Assembly: GCA_963736425.1 (NCBI GenBank)
Contig: CAVTOX010000013.1
Coordinates: forward strand, 1-64,000
DNA from: Prado023 sp963736425
GTDB lineage: Bacteria; Actinomycetota; Actinomycetes; S36-B12; CAIYMF01
DNA length: 64,000 nt
Direction: 5' to 3'
A program made the translations under genes and the position numbers. The first letter of the stretch is position 1; every line of letters begins with the position of its first letter. The notes under the pieces were generated by a model. The model did no database searches. It worked only from the letters and a program-made list of their open reading frames with translations, and had not been told where the DNA came from. Shown one piece after another: positions 37,922 to 47,380 of the stretch.

Positions 37922-38191
37922 GTGCTGTGGCTCCTTGCCTACCTCGTCATGGCGAACCTCGTCTCGTTCGCCATGTTCGGCCTGGACAAACAGCGGGCAC
38001 GTGCAGGACAGCGGCGGATCTCCGAGCGGGGCCTGCTGCTGTCCGCCGTGGTGTCGGGATCCGTCGGGGCCTGGGTGGGCATGAGCGTGTTCCGGCACAA
38101 GACGGCCAAGCGCTCGTTCCAGGTCAAGATGGTCGCCGTGACTGCGGTGGATGTCGCCATCGTCGTCGTGGCGCTGCTCGCGACGCGCTGA
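37922..38191 (+). CDS. DUF1294 membrane protein
   Basis: 89 residues with about three hydrophobic helices. It has the DUF1294 pattern: N-terminal helix, then the conserved FGLDKQRAR segment, then GLLLSAVVSGSVGAWVGMSVFRHKTAKRSF. GTG start. It probably continues the deaminase transcript. Function unknown for the whole family. Confidence 0.82.
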   Translation: MLWLLAYLVMANLVSFAMFGLDKQRARAGQRRISERGLLLSAVVSGSVGAWVGMSVFRHKTAKRSFQVKMVAVTAVDVAIVVVALLATR

Positions 38192-38235
38192 CCCGCAACC
38201 GGGCCGGTCGCCGGGCCAGCCCCGCTTACTGGGCC

Positions 38236-39207
38236 TCAGCCCATCGTGGCCATCTCGTGGCGCACGGTCTCGGCCCAGCCGACCTCCAGCGGGCGCGGGT
38301 CGTAGCCCAGCTCCCGGCGGGCCTTCGCGTTGGAGCCGATGTACGTCGGGCCCGCGATGACCCGCAGGCCCTCGGGCGTGTACTCCGCAGGAAGCGGCAG
38401 CACCCTGCCCAGCAGGCCGGAAACGGGGGCCATCGCGCGCATCCCACCCGCGGGGATCCCGATCGGTGCGCGCTTCCCAGCCACCCTGGCAGCCAGCCGC
38501 ATCGCCTCCAGGAGCGTGGCCTGCGGACCGCCGATGATGTAGGTCTGCCCAGCAGCCGCGGCGTCCATCGCGAGGATGTGGGCATCGGCGATGTCGTCGA
38601 CGTGGGCCCAGCAGTAGGCGGTGCCCGTCGGCACTGCCGGCAGCCGCCCGCGCAGCAGGTTCCGCAAGGACGTGCGCACGCTGCTGGTGTCCTCCGGGCC
38701 GTAGACCAGGCCCGGCATCACGATGACCAGGGGTAGCCCCGAGGCCGTCCTGGACAGGGCGATCCGGTGGGCCTCAGCCTTCGTGGCGTCGTAGACGCTC
38801 AGGTGCCTGCCGACGAAGTGGTAGGACTCATCCACCTCGACCCCGTGGGTGTCGGAGTTGACCGCCAGCGTCGAGGTGTACACGCCCTTGGCGATCCCCA
38901 GCTCGCCCATGACGTCGAGGACGTTGCGGGTGCCGTCGACGTTGGTCGCCCACGCAGCGTCGCGGTCATCGACTCCGACCTTGTACCAGCCGGCGATGTG
39001 GAAGACCCCGTCCGCCCCACGCATCGGCCGCACCAGCGATCCCCGGTCGGACACGTCACCGCGGACCACCTCGACTCCCTGATCCACGAGGTGGCGGGCC
39101 CTGCCCGGGTACCGGACGGCGGCGACGACGTCATCGCCGCGCTGGACGAGCTTGCGCACGACCACGCCCCCGATGAACCCTGTCGCCCCGGTCACGAAGT
39201 ACCTCAT
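38236..39207 (-). CDS. NAD(P)-dependent epimerase/reductase (extended SDR)
   Basis: 323 residues. The Rossmann motif FVTGATGFIGGVVV sits at about residues 4-17, and the active-site YxxxK is at SVYDATKAEAH. MPGLVYGPED near 167 is the extended-SDR substrate-side motif. It resembles dihydroflavonol-4-reductase-like bacterial SDRs that act on small carbonyl or sugar substrates. The start is supported by a leaderless promoter. It is transcribed alone. Confidence 0.87.
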   Translation of the reverse strand: MRYFVTGATGFIGGVVVRKLVQRGDDVVAAVRYPGRARHLVDQGVEVVRGDVSDRGSLVRPMRGADGVFHIAGWYKVGVDDRDAAWATNVDGTRNVLDVMGELGIAKGVYTSTLAVNSDTHGVEVDESYHFVGRHLSVYDATKAEAHRIALSRTASGLPLVIVMPGLVYGPEDTSSVRTSLRNLLRGRLPAVPTGTAYCWAHVDDIADAHILAMDAAAAGQTYIIGGPQATLLEAMRLAARVAGKRAPIGIPAGGMRAMAPVSGLLGRVLPLPAEYTPEGLRVIAGPTYIGSNAKARRELGYDPRPLEVGWAETVRHEMATMG

Positions 39208-39214
39208 GGTGGCG

Positions 39215-39220
39215 ATCGTA
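39215..39220 (-). promoter_or_regulatory. Leaderless -10 hexamer of the epimerase gene
   Basis: TACGAT on the minus strand with 7 nt to ATG at 39207. Confidence 0.45.
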
Positions 39221-39323
39221 GGGCCGCGTCTGCCGCGGCGACAGCCCGGGAGCGACCGGTGGCGCCGCTGTGCTGCGCGCCTGACCGCTTGCGCTCACTG
39301 CGTGCGGTGGGGAGCATGGGCCA

Positions 39324-39551
39324 ATGACCGAGGCCCAGCCCACCGTCGCTGCGCCCGCGGAGCCCTGCGCACGCTGCGGCGGGGACTCCGACTTCGAGAT
39401 CGCCTCGTTGTGGCTGTGCATCGAGTGCTACCACATCGCCGGGTCGACGTGCGCCGGCATCGGCCGCATCCCGGCCACCGCGTCGAACTCAGGCGCAGGC
39501 CCTGGCGCGAGCGCCGGACCGGCGTTCGCCGGGCCCGATCAGGTCTGCTGA
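39324..39551 (+). CDS. Small zinc-ribbon-like protein
   Basis: 75 residues. CARCGG and CIECYH give two Cys-x2-Cys pairs spaced like a zinc ribbon at about residues 16-36; another Cys follows in TCAGIG. The C-terminal 25 residues are a Gly/Ala/Pro tail. No catalytic domain. The function is unknown; proteins like this often bind nucleic acid or another protein. Confidence 0.55.
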   Translation: MTEAQPTVAAPAEPCARCGGDSDFEIASLWLCIECYHIAGSTCAGIGRIPATASNSGAGPGASAGPAFAGPDQVC

Positions 39552-39676
39552 CGCGCCTGGTCGACCCGCCAGAGAGCCAGCGCGATTCCGGCTGCTAGCA
39601 GTGCACCGAGCACAGTGGCGGCAACCCGTTGCACGGCAACACCGACCGCCTCTCCTGCGCTCCCCGAGCCGATCAA
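39539..39676 (-). CDS. Possible small single-helix membrane protein
   Basis: 45 codons, readable as one hydrophobic helix (VLGALLAAGIALALWRVD) ending RQQT before TGA. There is no ATG; TTG at 39676 or GTG at 39634 could start it. It overlaps the 3' end of the zinc-ribbon gene on the other strand by 13 nt and lies downstream of zur. The membrane-helix pattern is the only support. Confidence 0.25.
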   Translation of the reverse strand: MIGSGSAGEAVGVAVQRVAATVLGALLAAGIALALWRVDQARQQT

Positions 39677-39745
39677 CTCAACACGATGAACGGAGTGAGG
39701 ACCGTGACCTGCTGGGGCAGGGCCTGGCCGGGCCCGCAGATCCCC

Positions 39746-40153
39746 TCAGCGGGCGTTCCGGCAGGTGGCGCACAGGCCGAACAGCTCCAGCTGGTGGCTC
39801 ACGTCGCTGTACCCGTGCTCGGCGGCGACCGCGTTCGCCCACTTCTCCACCGCCGGACCGGCGATCTCCACCGTGCGTCCGCACTGCCGGCAGACCAGGT
39901 GGTGGTGGTGCACGTCGCTGCACTGGCGGTACACGGTCTCGCCGTCGTCGCGCACCAGGGTGTCGACCTCGCCGAGCTCGGCCATCAGGCCCAGGTTCCG
40001 GTAGACGGTCGCGAGTCCGACCGAGGCGCCGCGCGCGCGCAGCGCGGCGTGGAGGTCCTGGGCGCTGCGGAACTCCCCCGACTCGGCCAGCAGCTCAGCG
40101 ACTGCCACCCGCTGGCGCGTGGTCCGCTGACGCGGCTGTGCAGGACTGGTCAT
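39746..40153 (-). CDS. zur: Zinc uptake regulator, Fur family
   Basis: 135 residues. The winged-helix part includes TTRQRVAVAELLAES and SVGLATVYRNLGLMAE, the DNA-recognition segment. The metal-binding part has DVHHHHLVCRQCG and a C-terminal CATC, giving the structural Cys4 zinc site, plus His ligands for sensing. Divergence from znuA fits Zur rather than Fur. The ATG is supported by a leaderless hexamer and sits in a 14-bp palindrome (40146-40159). It should repress znuABC when zinc is sufficient. Confidence 0.88.
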   Translation of the reverse strand: MTSPAQPRQRTTRQRVAVAELLAESGEFRSAQDLHAALRARGASVGLATVYRNLGLMAELGEVDTLVRDDGETVYRQCSDVHHHHLVCRQCGRTVEIAGPAVEKWANAVAAEHGYSDVSHQLELFGLCATCRNAR

Positions 40154-40160
40154 GACCAGA

Positions 40161-40166
40161 AGCCTA
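40161..40166 (-). promoter_or_regulatory. Leaderless -10 hexamer of zur
   Basis: TAGGCT on the minus strand with 7 nt to ATG at 40153. Confidence 0.45.
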
Positions 40167-40249
40167 ACGGCCCGAGGCGGGTGAGCAGGCTGCTCCGATC
40201 GCACCCTCGGCTCCGGCGCCACACCGGCGAACCCGGGAACCGATCCCAT

Positions 40250-40295
40250 TTGGCGGTGAACCCCATCTAATCTAGACTGATTCTCATTCGTTGCA
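40250..40295 (+). promoter_or_regulatory. znuA promoter with candidate Zur operator
   Basis: TTGGCG (40250-40255), a 17-nt spacer and TAGACT (40273-40278) form a plausible -35/-10 pair. The -10 is followed directly by TGATTCTCATTC, whose complement GAATGAGAATCA resembles half of the actinobacterial Zur-box pattern with an A/T-rich core. Repression by overlap is inferred. The match to the box is partial. Confidence 0.4.
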
Positions 40296-40320
40296 GGATC
40301 GCCTGCGCCAGGAGGCACAC

Positions 40321-41271
40321 ATGGCCCACCGCATCACACTCGCCACCGCTGGCGTCGCCGCCGCAGCACTCGTACTTGCCGGATGCGGCTCAAGCGCCGA
40401 CTCAGCGACCTCCCCCGCGACCGGCGGGGCGGGGGCTGGGGCCACGGTGGTCGCCACGACGACGATCTGGGGCGACCTCACCGCCAGATCGTCGAGTGCG
40501 CCGGCGCAGGCGAGGTGACCACCCTGATGCCGGTCGGCACCGACCCGCACGACTACTCCCCCTCCTCGCAGGACGTGGCGTCCATGGTGTCCGCGGATCT
40601 GGTGATCGCCAACGGGTTGGGCCTCGAGGAGGGCCTGGAGCAGAGCATCGAGTCCGCGAAGTCCGATGGGGCCACCGTGTTCGAGGTCGCCCCGCAGCTC
40701 GATCCACTGCCGTTCGGTGAGAACGCCGAGCCGGACCACGGCAGCGAGGACCCGCACGTCTGGCACGACGTCACGCGTGCGGCCAAGGCCTCCGGACTGA
40801 TCGGCGCCGAGCTGACGAAGGCCACCGGCAACCCCGACTACGCCGAGTGCGGAACCCTGCTCCAGGGCGAGCTCATGACCGTCAACGACGAGGTGGCCGC
40901 GACTCTGGCCAAGGTCCCCGAGGAGCGCCGCATCCTCGTGACCGACCACGACGCGCTGGGCTACCTCGCCGCGGCGTACGGCTACACCGTGGCCGGGACG
41001 GTGGTCCCCGGTGGGTCGACCCTGGCCGAGCCGAGCTCCGCTGAGCTGGCGGCCCTGGCGGCGACCGTGAAGGAGGCGGGCGTGCCCGCGATCTTCGCCA
41101 ACACGGCCAACCCGCAGGCGCTGATCGACGCCCTGGCCTCGGAGGTCGGCGACATCGAGGTCGTGGACCTCTACGTGGACAGCCTCGGAGAGCCGGGGTC
41201 CGGGGCCGACACCTACCAGGGCATGGTCCGGACCAACGCCCAGCGGATCTCCGACGCGCTTGGCTGGCTAG
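40321..41271 (+). CDS. znuA: Zinc ABC transporter substrate-binding lipoprotein ZnuA, two frameshifts
   Basis: A frame-corrected protein of about 316 residues. The signal peptide ends in lipobox VLAGCG. The mature A-I-type binding protein has VVATTTIWGDL, the metal ligands in GTDPHDYSPSSQD and DPHVWHD, and the C-terminal VVDLYVDSLGE. The usual long His-rich loop is absent; only DHGSEDPH stands in that place. The frame breaks near 40484 (one C missing) and again near 41260 (one T extra). The second correction gives a stop at 41271 instead of running through znuB. First gene of znuA-znuB-znuC. Confidence 0.87.
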
Positions 41272-41280
41272 GCTGCGGCC

Positions 41281-42165
41281 GTGGCCGTGATCGAGTGGTT
41301 CACCGAGCCGTTCACGCTGGGCTTCCAGCAGCGGGCGCTCATCGGCGGCATCCTCGCCGGGCTCATGTGCTCGGTGGTGGGGACGTGGCTGGTGCTGCGC
41401 GGTATGGCCTTCTTCGGCGATGCCTTCACCCACGGAGTCGTACCCGGCATCGCCGCCGCGGTGGCCTTCAACTTCTCCCCGCTGCTCGGGGCAGCGATCG
41501 CCGCAGTGGTCATGCTCCTGCTGATCGAGACGGTCCGCCGGCACAGCAGCCTCAGTGAGGACACCGCGATCGGCCTGCTCTTCGTGGGCATGCTGGGCCT
41601 GGGCGTGGTGATCATCTCGAAGGTCGACAGCTACACCGGCAGCCTCACCTCGATCCTGTTCGGCGACGCACTGGGCGTCACGCGCGAGGACATCGCGTGG
41701 CAGGTGGCACTCGGCGCCGTGGTCATCGGCGCATCGATCCTGCTCTACCGCCCGCTCCTGGCACTGTCGTTCAACGAGCAGAAGGCCTACCTGCTGGGGA
41801 TGCGGCCGCGGATGGCGCACGCCGCCCTGCTCGTGCTGATCGCCACCGCCGTCATCGGCAGCTTCCAGGCGGTCGGCACCCTGCTCGTGTTCGCCCTGCT
41901 GGTCGGGCCCCCCGCCACGGCCTCGCTGGTCTCGCGGACGGTCCCCCGGATGATGCTCGGGGCGGCTGCCCTGTCCGTGGTCTCGGTGTGGCTGGGGCTG
42001 GTGATCAGCTACCACCTGGGCACGGCGGCCTCGGCCACGATGGCGATCATCCCCGTGGCGATCTTCTTCCTGGTGCTGCCGTTCTCCCGGGCGATCAACC
42101 GCCGTCGCCAGTTGCGCGACAACAGCGTGGAGCACGCGGGCGACGAGGTCGGGTCGGTGGCGTGA
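41281..42165 (+). CDS. znuB: Zinc ABC transporter permease ZnuB
   Basis: 294 residues with about eight to nine membrane helices of the ABC-3 metal-permease family: WLVLRGMAFFGDAFTHGVVPG near residue 38 and SFQAVGTLLVFALLVGPPATA near 200 are conserved. GTG start. The stop codon overlaps the znuC start as TGATG, so the two are coupled. Zinc rather than manganese is inferred from the adjacent zur and znuA. Confidence 0.9.
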   Translation: MAVIEWFTEPFTLGFQQRALIGGILAGLMCSVVGTWLVLRGMAFFGDAFTHGVVPGIAAAVAFNFSPLLGAAIAAVVMLLLIETVRRHSSLSEDTAIGLLFVGMLGLGVVIISKVDSYTGSLTSILFGDALGVTREDIAWQVALGAVVIGASILLYRPLLALSFNEQKAYLLGMRPRMAHAALLVLIATAVIGSFQAVGTLLVFALLVGPPATASLVSRTVPRMMLGAAALSVVSVWLGLVISYHLGTAASATMAIIPVAIFFLVLPFSRAINRRRQLRDNSVEHAGDEVGSVA

Positions 42166-42988
42166 TGGCCGCGACACCCAACCACGGCGGGCACGTCCAC
42201 AGCCCCGGCACCGGATCCGCCGGTGGGGACCTCATCGTCGAGGCCACGGACCTCGAGCTCCGGTACGGCAGCTTCGTGGCCATCGCGTCGTCCACGTTCC
42301 GATCCCCCGGATCGGCGTGGTGTCGGTGATCGGCCCCAACGGGTCGGGCAAGTCCACGCTGCTGTCCGCCCTCGTCGGGCTCGTCCCGGTCGCGGCCGGC
42401 ACCCTCAGCGTGCTCGGCGTCGCGCCGGAATCGGCGCGGGAGCGGATGAGCTACGTCATGCAGGCCACGCCGGTCCCGCGCGTCACGCCCATCACGGTCC
42501 GGGAGGTGGTGGGGCTGGGCCGGTACGCCGAGCGGGGGATGTTCGGCCGGTTCCGCAGCTCGGATCGGCAGGCGATCGACGACGCCCTGGAGCGCATGGA
42601 GATCAGCCACCTGGCCCGCCGGCACATGCACGAGCTCTCCGGCGGGCAGCGCCAGCGCGTCCTGATCGCGCAGGGAATCGTCCAGGAGCACGAGCTGCTC
42701 GTCCTCGACGAGCCCCTCACTGGCCTGGACATCACCTCGGCAGCCACCATCGACACCCTCATCCACGAGCAGCGCGCCGACGGGTGCACCGTGATCCTCA
42801 CCACGCACGACCTCGACGAGGCCCGAGCGGCCGACTGGGTGGTGCTGGTCAGCGGCCGCGTCGTCGCGTCCGGCCCACCGGCCGAGGTGTGCACGCGCCT
42901 CAACCTCGAGGTCGCCTACGGCCTGGGCAGCATGCACGAATGGGAGGGCTTCCTCGACGACCCCGCCCACGACACCCACGAGCGCTGA
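42165..42988 (+). CDS. znuC: Zinc ABC transporter ATPase ZnuC, interrupted by a frameshift
   Basis: A frame-corrected protein of about 274 residues. A His-containing N-terminal extension (NHGGHVHSPG) precedes ATDLELRYGSF. The ATPase motifs follow: Walker A GPNGSGKST near 58, signature LSGGQRQRV near 160, Walker B LLVLDEPLTGLD and switch His TTHD. The frame breaks near 42301-42312, between STFRSP and IGVVSVIGP, consistent with one base lost in CCCCCGG. The His-rich start may bind zinc. Confidence 0.87.
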
Positions 42989-43114
42989 CCGGAGCCGACG
43001 GTCTGCCGCGGCAGACGCTCACGCGCGCCCTGCCGTCGTTCGCGCCTCCCGGCCACCGTTCCAGTGCCCGCCGGCCGACGTGCCGCCGAGGGCTTGCCCC
43101 GAGGCCGCTACACA

Positions 43115-43184
43115 CGATCTGCTTCCCTTCTCACGATCTGCTTCCGGAATACGAGAAGCAGATCGCTGGGACGGAAGCGGATCG
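43115..43184. terminator. Double nested inverted repeat between convergent genes
   Basis: CGATCTGCTTCC occurs twice in direct orientation (43115-43126 and 43134-43145). It is followed by two inverted copies, GAAGCAGATCG (43155-43165) and GGAAGCGGATCG (43173-43184). These can form an inner and an outer stem. Placed between znuC and the convergent nuclease gene, it probably ends transcription from both sides; the four-copy layout also looks like a short mobile or dispersed repeat. Confidence 0.6.
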
Positions 43185-43229
43185 TTGGGCGGCGCCCTGG
43201 AGTCGGGGCAGAGGATCGTTGGCGGCGGG

Positions 43230-44248
43230 TCAGCGCAGGGGGAGGTCCACCATCACCATGTTGTGGTCCGACGCGCGGTAGTTGTTGTCGAACTTCCCGT
43301 CGCCGGTCAGGTGCAGGACGACCTCGTGGCGTTCGGGAGCCACGGTGGAGAAGATGTAGTCGATCCGGGTCGTGTCGCGGCCGTAGAAGTAGGGCCGGGG
43401 CGGGAAGCCCTTGAACTTGCGCGTCTTGGGCGTGTAGTTGACCGTCGAGTAGCTGCCGTTGACCTTCTCCGGCGCTGCGTACCCGTCGATCATCCCGGCT
43501 GTTGGCCAGGATCTGCTGGGCACCGTTCGGCTGCCGCCGCTGGTAGGAGTTGAAGTCCCCTGAGATGACGATGTTCACCCCGGTGAGGCCACTGCCCGCG
43601 ATCAGGCCGTCAGCCCAGGGCCGCAGCGCTGACGCAACGGCCACGCGCAGGCGTTCCCCCTCACCGGTCTTCTCGGTCGGCAGGTGCACCGAGATGAACA
43701 GCGTCGTCCGTGCGCTGCCCAGCGGGGGTCAGGAACGCGTACGAGGCGTTGCGATCCTGCGTCCTGCCGAAGTCGACCCCGGCGATCGTGGACATGCCCG
43801 CCATGCCCGCCGCCGGCGCGCCAGTGGGCAGGGTCGCCAGGCTCATCCGCGACGGCTTGAAGAAGATGTGCGCCCCACGCGTGCAGCCGAGGGTGCACTG
43901 CGAGTAGTCCGTGGAGGTGATCTGGTAGCCCAAGGAGCCGAGCAGGCCGCGAACGTCGTCCAGATGCGTGCCACCGCCCCACCGCTGGAGGTTGGCCTCC
44001 TGGACGGCGAGGACGTCGGGCGAGGCATCCTGCACGGTGTTGACCAGGGCGACCCGACGCTTCGACCACGACCACTTCGACGCGAGTCGCGTCGTCTTCA
44101 TCACGTTGTAGGTGGCCACGCGGATGGCGTCGTCGGCGGGTGCCGAGCGGGGGACACTGGCCTGGGCGATCGACACGGACCCAGCGAGCAGGCTCATGGC
44201 CGTGGCCACGGTGACAGCGAGCGTGCGCACGGATGCGTACACGGCCAT
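43230..44248 (-). CDS. Secreted endonuclease/exonuclease/phosphatase-family protein, two frameshifts
   Basis: A frame-corrected protein of about 339 residues. The N-terminal signal peptide (VRTLAVTVATAMSLLAGSVSIAQA) leads to an EEP domain. Its motifs are IRVATYNVMK, DVLAVQEANL (Glu metal ligand), IVISGDFNSYQ (Asp/Asn), RIDYIF and the C-terminal SDHNMVMVDL (Asp-His). The frame breaks at about 43718-43720 (one extra G) and about 43498-43502. EEP enzymes include DNases, sphingomyelinases and inositol phosphatases; secretion suggests an extracellular DNase or phosphodiesterase. Convergent with znuC. Confidence 0.82.
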
Positions 44249-44408
44249 GTGCCCCCTCGGTGTCGGTCTCGCCCCCGGGATGGGGCCTGTGCAGGCGTTC
44301 GTCGGCATACCCTGCCCCAGAACTTGACCGATGGCACGCACATTCGCCCCCTTTGGCGTGCATCCGTTCACCGCCGACGACGGCGACTGGCTGAGGCTCA
44401 CACGGCGG

Positions 44409-44414
44409 TAGAAT
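44409..44414 (+). promoter_or_regulatory. Candidate -10 of prfC
   Basis: TAGAAT, a good TANNNT match, about 85 nt before the chosen prfC ATG. The implied leader is about 75 nt. Confidence 0.35.
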
Positions 44415-44498
44415 CAGGCTCATCGGGTGCCCTCGACGGCGCCCCTCGTCCCGGCTCGGTGGAGCGCGTGGGCCCGTCCGAGGAGCACCTGGAGTCCG

Positions 44499-46134
44499 AT
44501 GAGCGAGCCGTCGTCCGGCCCGGGATCCGCCGTGGTCATCGGCGTCGGCACGGTGTCCGAGGAGGCCGGACGGCGTCGCACGTTCGCCGTCATCAGCCAT
44601 CCCGACGCGGGCAAGTCGACGCTCACCGAGGCCCTGTCGCTGCATGCGCGCGCGATCGGGCAGGCCGGCGCGGTGCACGGCAAGGCCGGGCGGCGCTCGA
44701 CGGTGTCGGACTGGATGGAGATGGAGCAGGCGCGCGGCATCTCCATCAGCTCGTCGGCGCTGCAGTTCACCTACCGGGACATCGTCCTGAACCTGGTGGA
44801 CACGCCCGGGCACGCGGACTTCTCCGAGGACACGTATCGCGTGCTGACCGCCGTGGACAGCGCGGTCATGCTGCTGGATGCCGCCAAGGGCCTGGAGCCC
44901 CAGACGATGAAGCTGTTCGAGGTGTGCCGCAGCCGCGGCGTGCCGATCGTGACGGTCGTGAACAAGTGGGACCGTCCCGGGCGTGACCCGCTGGCGCTGA
45001 TGGACGAGATCCAGACGCGCACCGGCCTGATCCCGACACCCCTGACGTGGCCGGTCGGGGTGGCCGGGGACTTCCGCGGGGTGCTCGATCGCACGACCGG
45101 TGGGTTCATCAAGTTCACCCGCACCGCGGGCGGGGCCTCGATCGCCCCGCAGCAGTACCTCGATCCCGAGGCCGCACTGGCCAGCGAGGGTGCGGCCTGG
45201 GCCGAGGCGGTGGGTGAGCACGAGCTGCTCGACGCCGACGGCTACAACCACGACGAGGCCGAGTACCTGGCCGAGCGGACCACGCCGGTGCTGTTCGCCG
45301 CCGCGGTGCTGAACTTCGGCGTCGGGCAGCTGCTCGACGTGCTGTGCGACCTCGCGCCGCCCGCCGGCGCGCGACCCGACGAGGCGGGCACCCCCCGACC
45401 CGTCGAGGCCCCATTCAGCGCCCAGGTGTTCAAGGTCCAGGCGGGCATGGACTCCGCGCACCGCGACCGGCTGGCGTTCGCCCGGGTGAACTCCGGGGTG
45501 TTCCACCGCGGGGACGTCCTGACCCACGAGCCGACCGGCCGCTCGTTCGCGACGAAGTACGTGCACGCCGTGTTCGGCCGGACCCGCGAGACCCTGGAGG
45601 TCGCCTACCCCGGGGACGTCATCGGGCTGGTGAACGCCGGGTCGCTGCGCGCCGGGGACACGTTGTACGCCGAGACCGCCGGTCCGGTTCCCGCCGATCC
45701 CGAGCTTCGCCCCCGAGCACTTCCGGATCGCCCGCGCCAAGGACCCGTCGCGGTACAAGCAGTTCCAGCGCGGCATCGACCAGCTCGACCAGGAGGGCGT
45801 GGTGCAGGTGCTGCGCTCGGACCGGCGCGGCAACCAGGCCCCGGTGCTGGCCGCGGTCGGCCCGATGCAGTTCGAGGTCGCCGCGCACCGGCTGGAGCAC
45901 GAGCTGCGCGCCCCGATCCACCTCGAGACGCTGCCCTACACGATCGCCCGGCGCACCCGCCGCGAGGACATCGCGGCCATCGAGGCCCGTCGCGGCACCG
46001 AGGTGCTCGAACGCGGCGACGGGGCGCTGCTGGCGCTGTTCACCGACCGATGGCAGGTCCAGTGGGTGCAGCGCGACCATCCCGAGGTGGTCCTCGACCC
46101 GCTGGTGGCCGAGGTCGACGAGTCCTCGCGGTAG
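44499..46134 (+). CDS. prfC: Peptide chain release factor 3, interrupted by a frameshift
   Basis: A frame-corrected protein of about 545 residues. GTPase motifs are G1 SHPDAGKST near 34, G3 DTPGHADFSEDTYR near 98 and G4 NKWDRPGRDP near 154. Domain II and the RF3-specific PSFAPEHFRIAR, YKQFQRGIDQLDQEGVVQV and GPMQFEVAAHRLEHE follow. RF3 removes RF1/RF2 from the ribosome after termination, using GTP. The frame breaks near 45687, just before the PSFAPEHFR block; one extra or two missing bases explain it. An upstream GTG at 44427 is possible, but ATG 44499 fits the family's N-terminus. Confidence 0.92.
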
Positions 46135-46286
46135 TTGGACTGGGATCCTCGATCTCGCCGGACGCGGAACCTGTGTCCACGGTCGGCTGGCAGGGCTGCG
46201 GCTCGCCGGGCAATCCGACTCAGGAGGCGACCATACTTCTGTGGCGCCACCGCGACGGTGGGCACACCAACGACGAAGGAGGCCCC

Positions 46287-46463
46287 ATGGGAATCGGAGA
46301 CATGGTGAACCAGGCGAAGGACGCGGTGCAGAGCAACCCCGCTGCCGCTGAGGCAGTCGATGGCGGCGTCGACCAGGTCAGGGACGCAGTCGCGGAGAGG
46401 ACCCCCGACCAGATGGACGGCGCAGTCGACCAGGCCGCCCAAGCGGTCAAGGACCAGATCTAG
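46287..46463 (+). CDS. Small helical protein resembling the MT0933 antitoxin family
   Basis: 58 residues, low in hydrophobic core, with repeated helix-forming units: VNQAKDAV, VDQVRDAV and VDQAAQAV. These heptad-like repeats resemble small actinobacterial proteins annotated as antitoxin (PF14013) or stress proteins. No toxin gene is adjacent. GAAGGAGG precedes the ATG by 5 nt. The function is not established. Confidence 0.55.
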   Translation: MGIGDMVNQAKDAVQSNPAAAEAVDGGVDQVRDAVAERTPDQMDGAVDQAAQAVKDQI

Positions 46464-46615
46464 TCCCCTCTGCAGCGCTGAGGAGCCCCCAACTCGCAGG
46501 ATCGGCGCGGGCTCCTGACTCGGCGCGCGTGCCCGTCCGTGGCCCCCTGCGGTGGCTGGCCACATTCATCCACTATGTGGTCCTGATTGAGCAGGTCTGG
46601 GAGGGATGGGTTTCG

Positions 46616-47380
46616 ATGCACCTGACACCCACGGAGCGCGACCGCCTCCTGCTGTTCTCGGCTGCGGAGCTCGCCCGGCGTCGGCGGGCGAGCGGGGTGC
46701 TGCTCAACGTCCCCGAGGCCACCGCGCTGATCGCTGACGCGGTGTGCGAGGCCGCGCGTGCTGGGGCGCGGCACTCCGAGGCCCTGGCGGCCGGCCGGGC
46801 GGTCCTCAGGGTCGCCGAGGTGATGGACGAGGTTCCCCACATCGTCACCCGGGTGGCCGTGGAGGCGGTGTTCACCGACGGGTCGCGCCTGGTGGTGGTC
46901 GAGGAGCCGTTCGGCCCGGTGCCGGCGCGGGCGGACTCCCCCGGTGCCGTGGTGGCGATGGAACGGGCCGAGGTCGCATCGACCGCCGGGATCCGGCTGG
47001 CCGTGGAGAACACCGCGAGCGTGCCCATCTCGGTGACCAGCCACTTCCACTTCTTCGAGGCCAACCCTCGGTTGCGCTTCGACCGGTCAGCAGCATTCGG
47101 GATGCACCTGGACATCCCGGCCGGCACCCACGTGCGCTTCGAGCCCGGGGCCGCCCACGACATCGCGCTGGTCCCGATCCGGGGGGATCGGGTGGTGATC
47201 GGGTTCTCCGGTCTCGTCGACGGCCCGCTGGACTCCCCCGGAGCCCAGGAGGCCGCGGTGGCACGTGCGCGGGCCTGCGGATTCCTCGACAGCCGCGACC
47301 GCCACGATGACGACCCCGCCCGCGCCGAGGGCGCCGTCGCACATCTGATGCGCTCACCCCAGACGGAGGTCATCCCATGA
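46616..47380 (+). CDS. ureAB: Urease gamma/beta subunit fusion
   Basis: 254 residues. Residues 1-95 match UreA (gamma): MHLTPTERDRLLLFSAAELARRR and GRAVLRVAEVMDEVP. Residues about 120-230 match UreB (beta): ISVTSHFHFFEANPRLRFDR and GMHLDIPAGTHVRFEPG. The two are joined without a gap, an arrangement also known from some Streptomyces ureases. The C-terminal 35 residues (RDRHDDDPARAEG) are an extra charged tail. GGGAGGGATGGG precedes the ATG. The stop overlaps the ureC start by 4 nt. No accessory genes ureD, E, F or G are next to it. Confidence 0.9.
   Translation: MHLTPTERDRLLLFSAAELARRRRASGVLLNVPEATALIADAVCEAARAGARHSEALAAGRAVLRVAEVMDEVPHIVTRVAVEAVFTDGSRLVVVEEPFGPVPARADSPGAVVAMERAEVASTAGIRLAVENTASVPISVTSHFHFFEANPRLRFDRSAAFGMHLDIPAGTHVRFEPGAAHDIALVPIRGDRVVIGFSGLVDGPLDSPGAQEAAVARARACGFLDSRDRHDDDPARAEGAVAHLMRSPQTEVIP

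Noticed and set aside
45680..45695. Programmed frameshift in the release-factor gene
   Set aside because: Programmed frameshifting is known for RF2, not RF3. No slippery heptamer or internal stop is present, and many neighbouring genes show the same kind of break.
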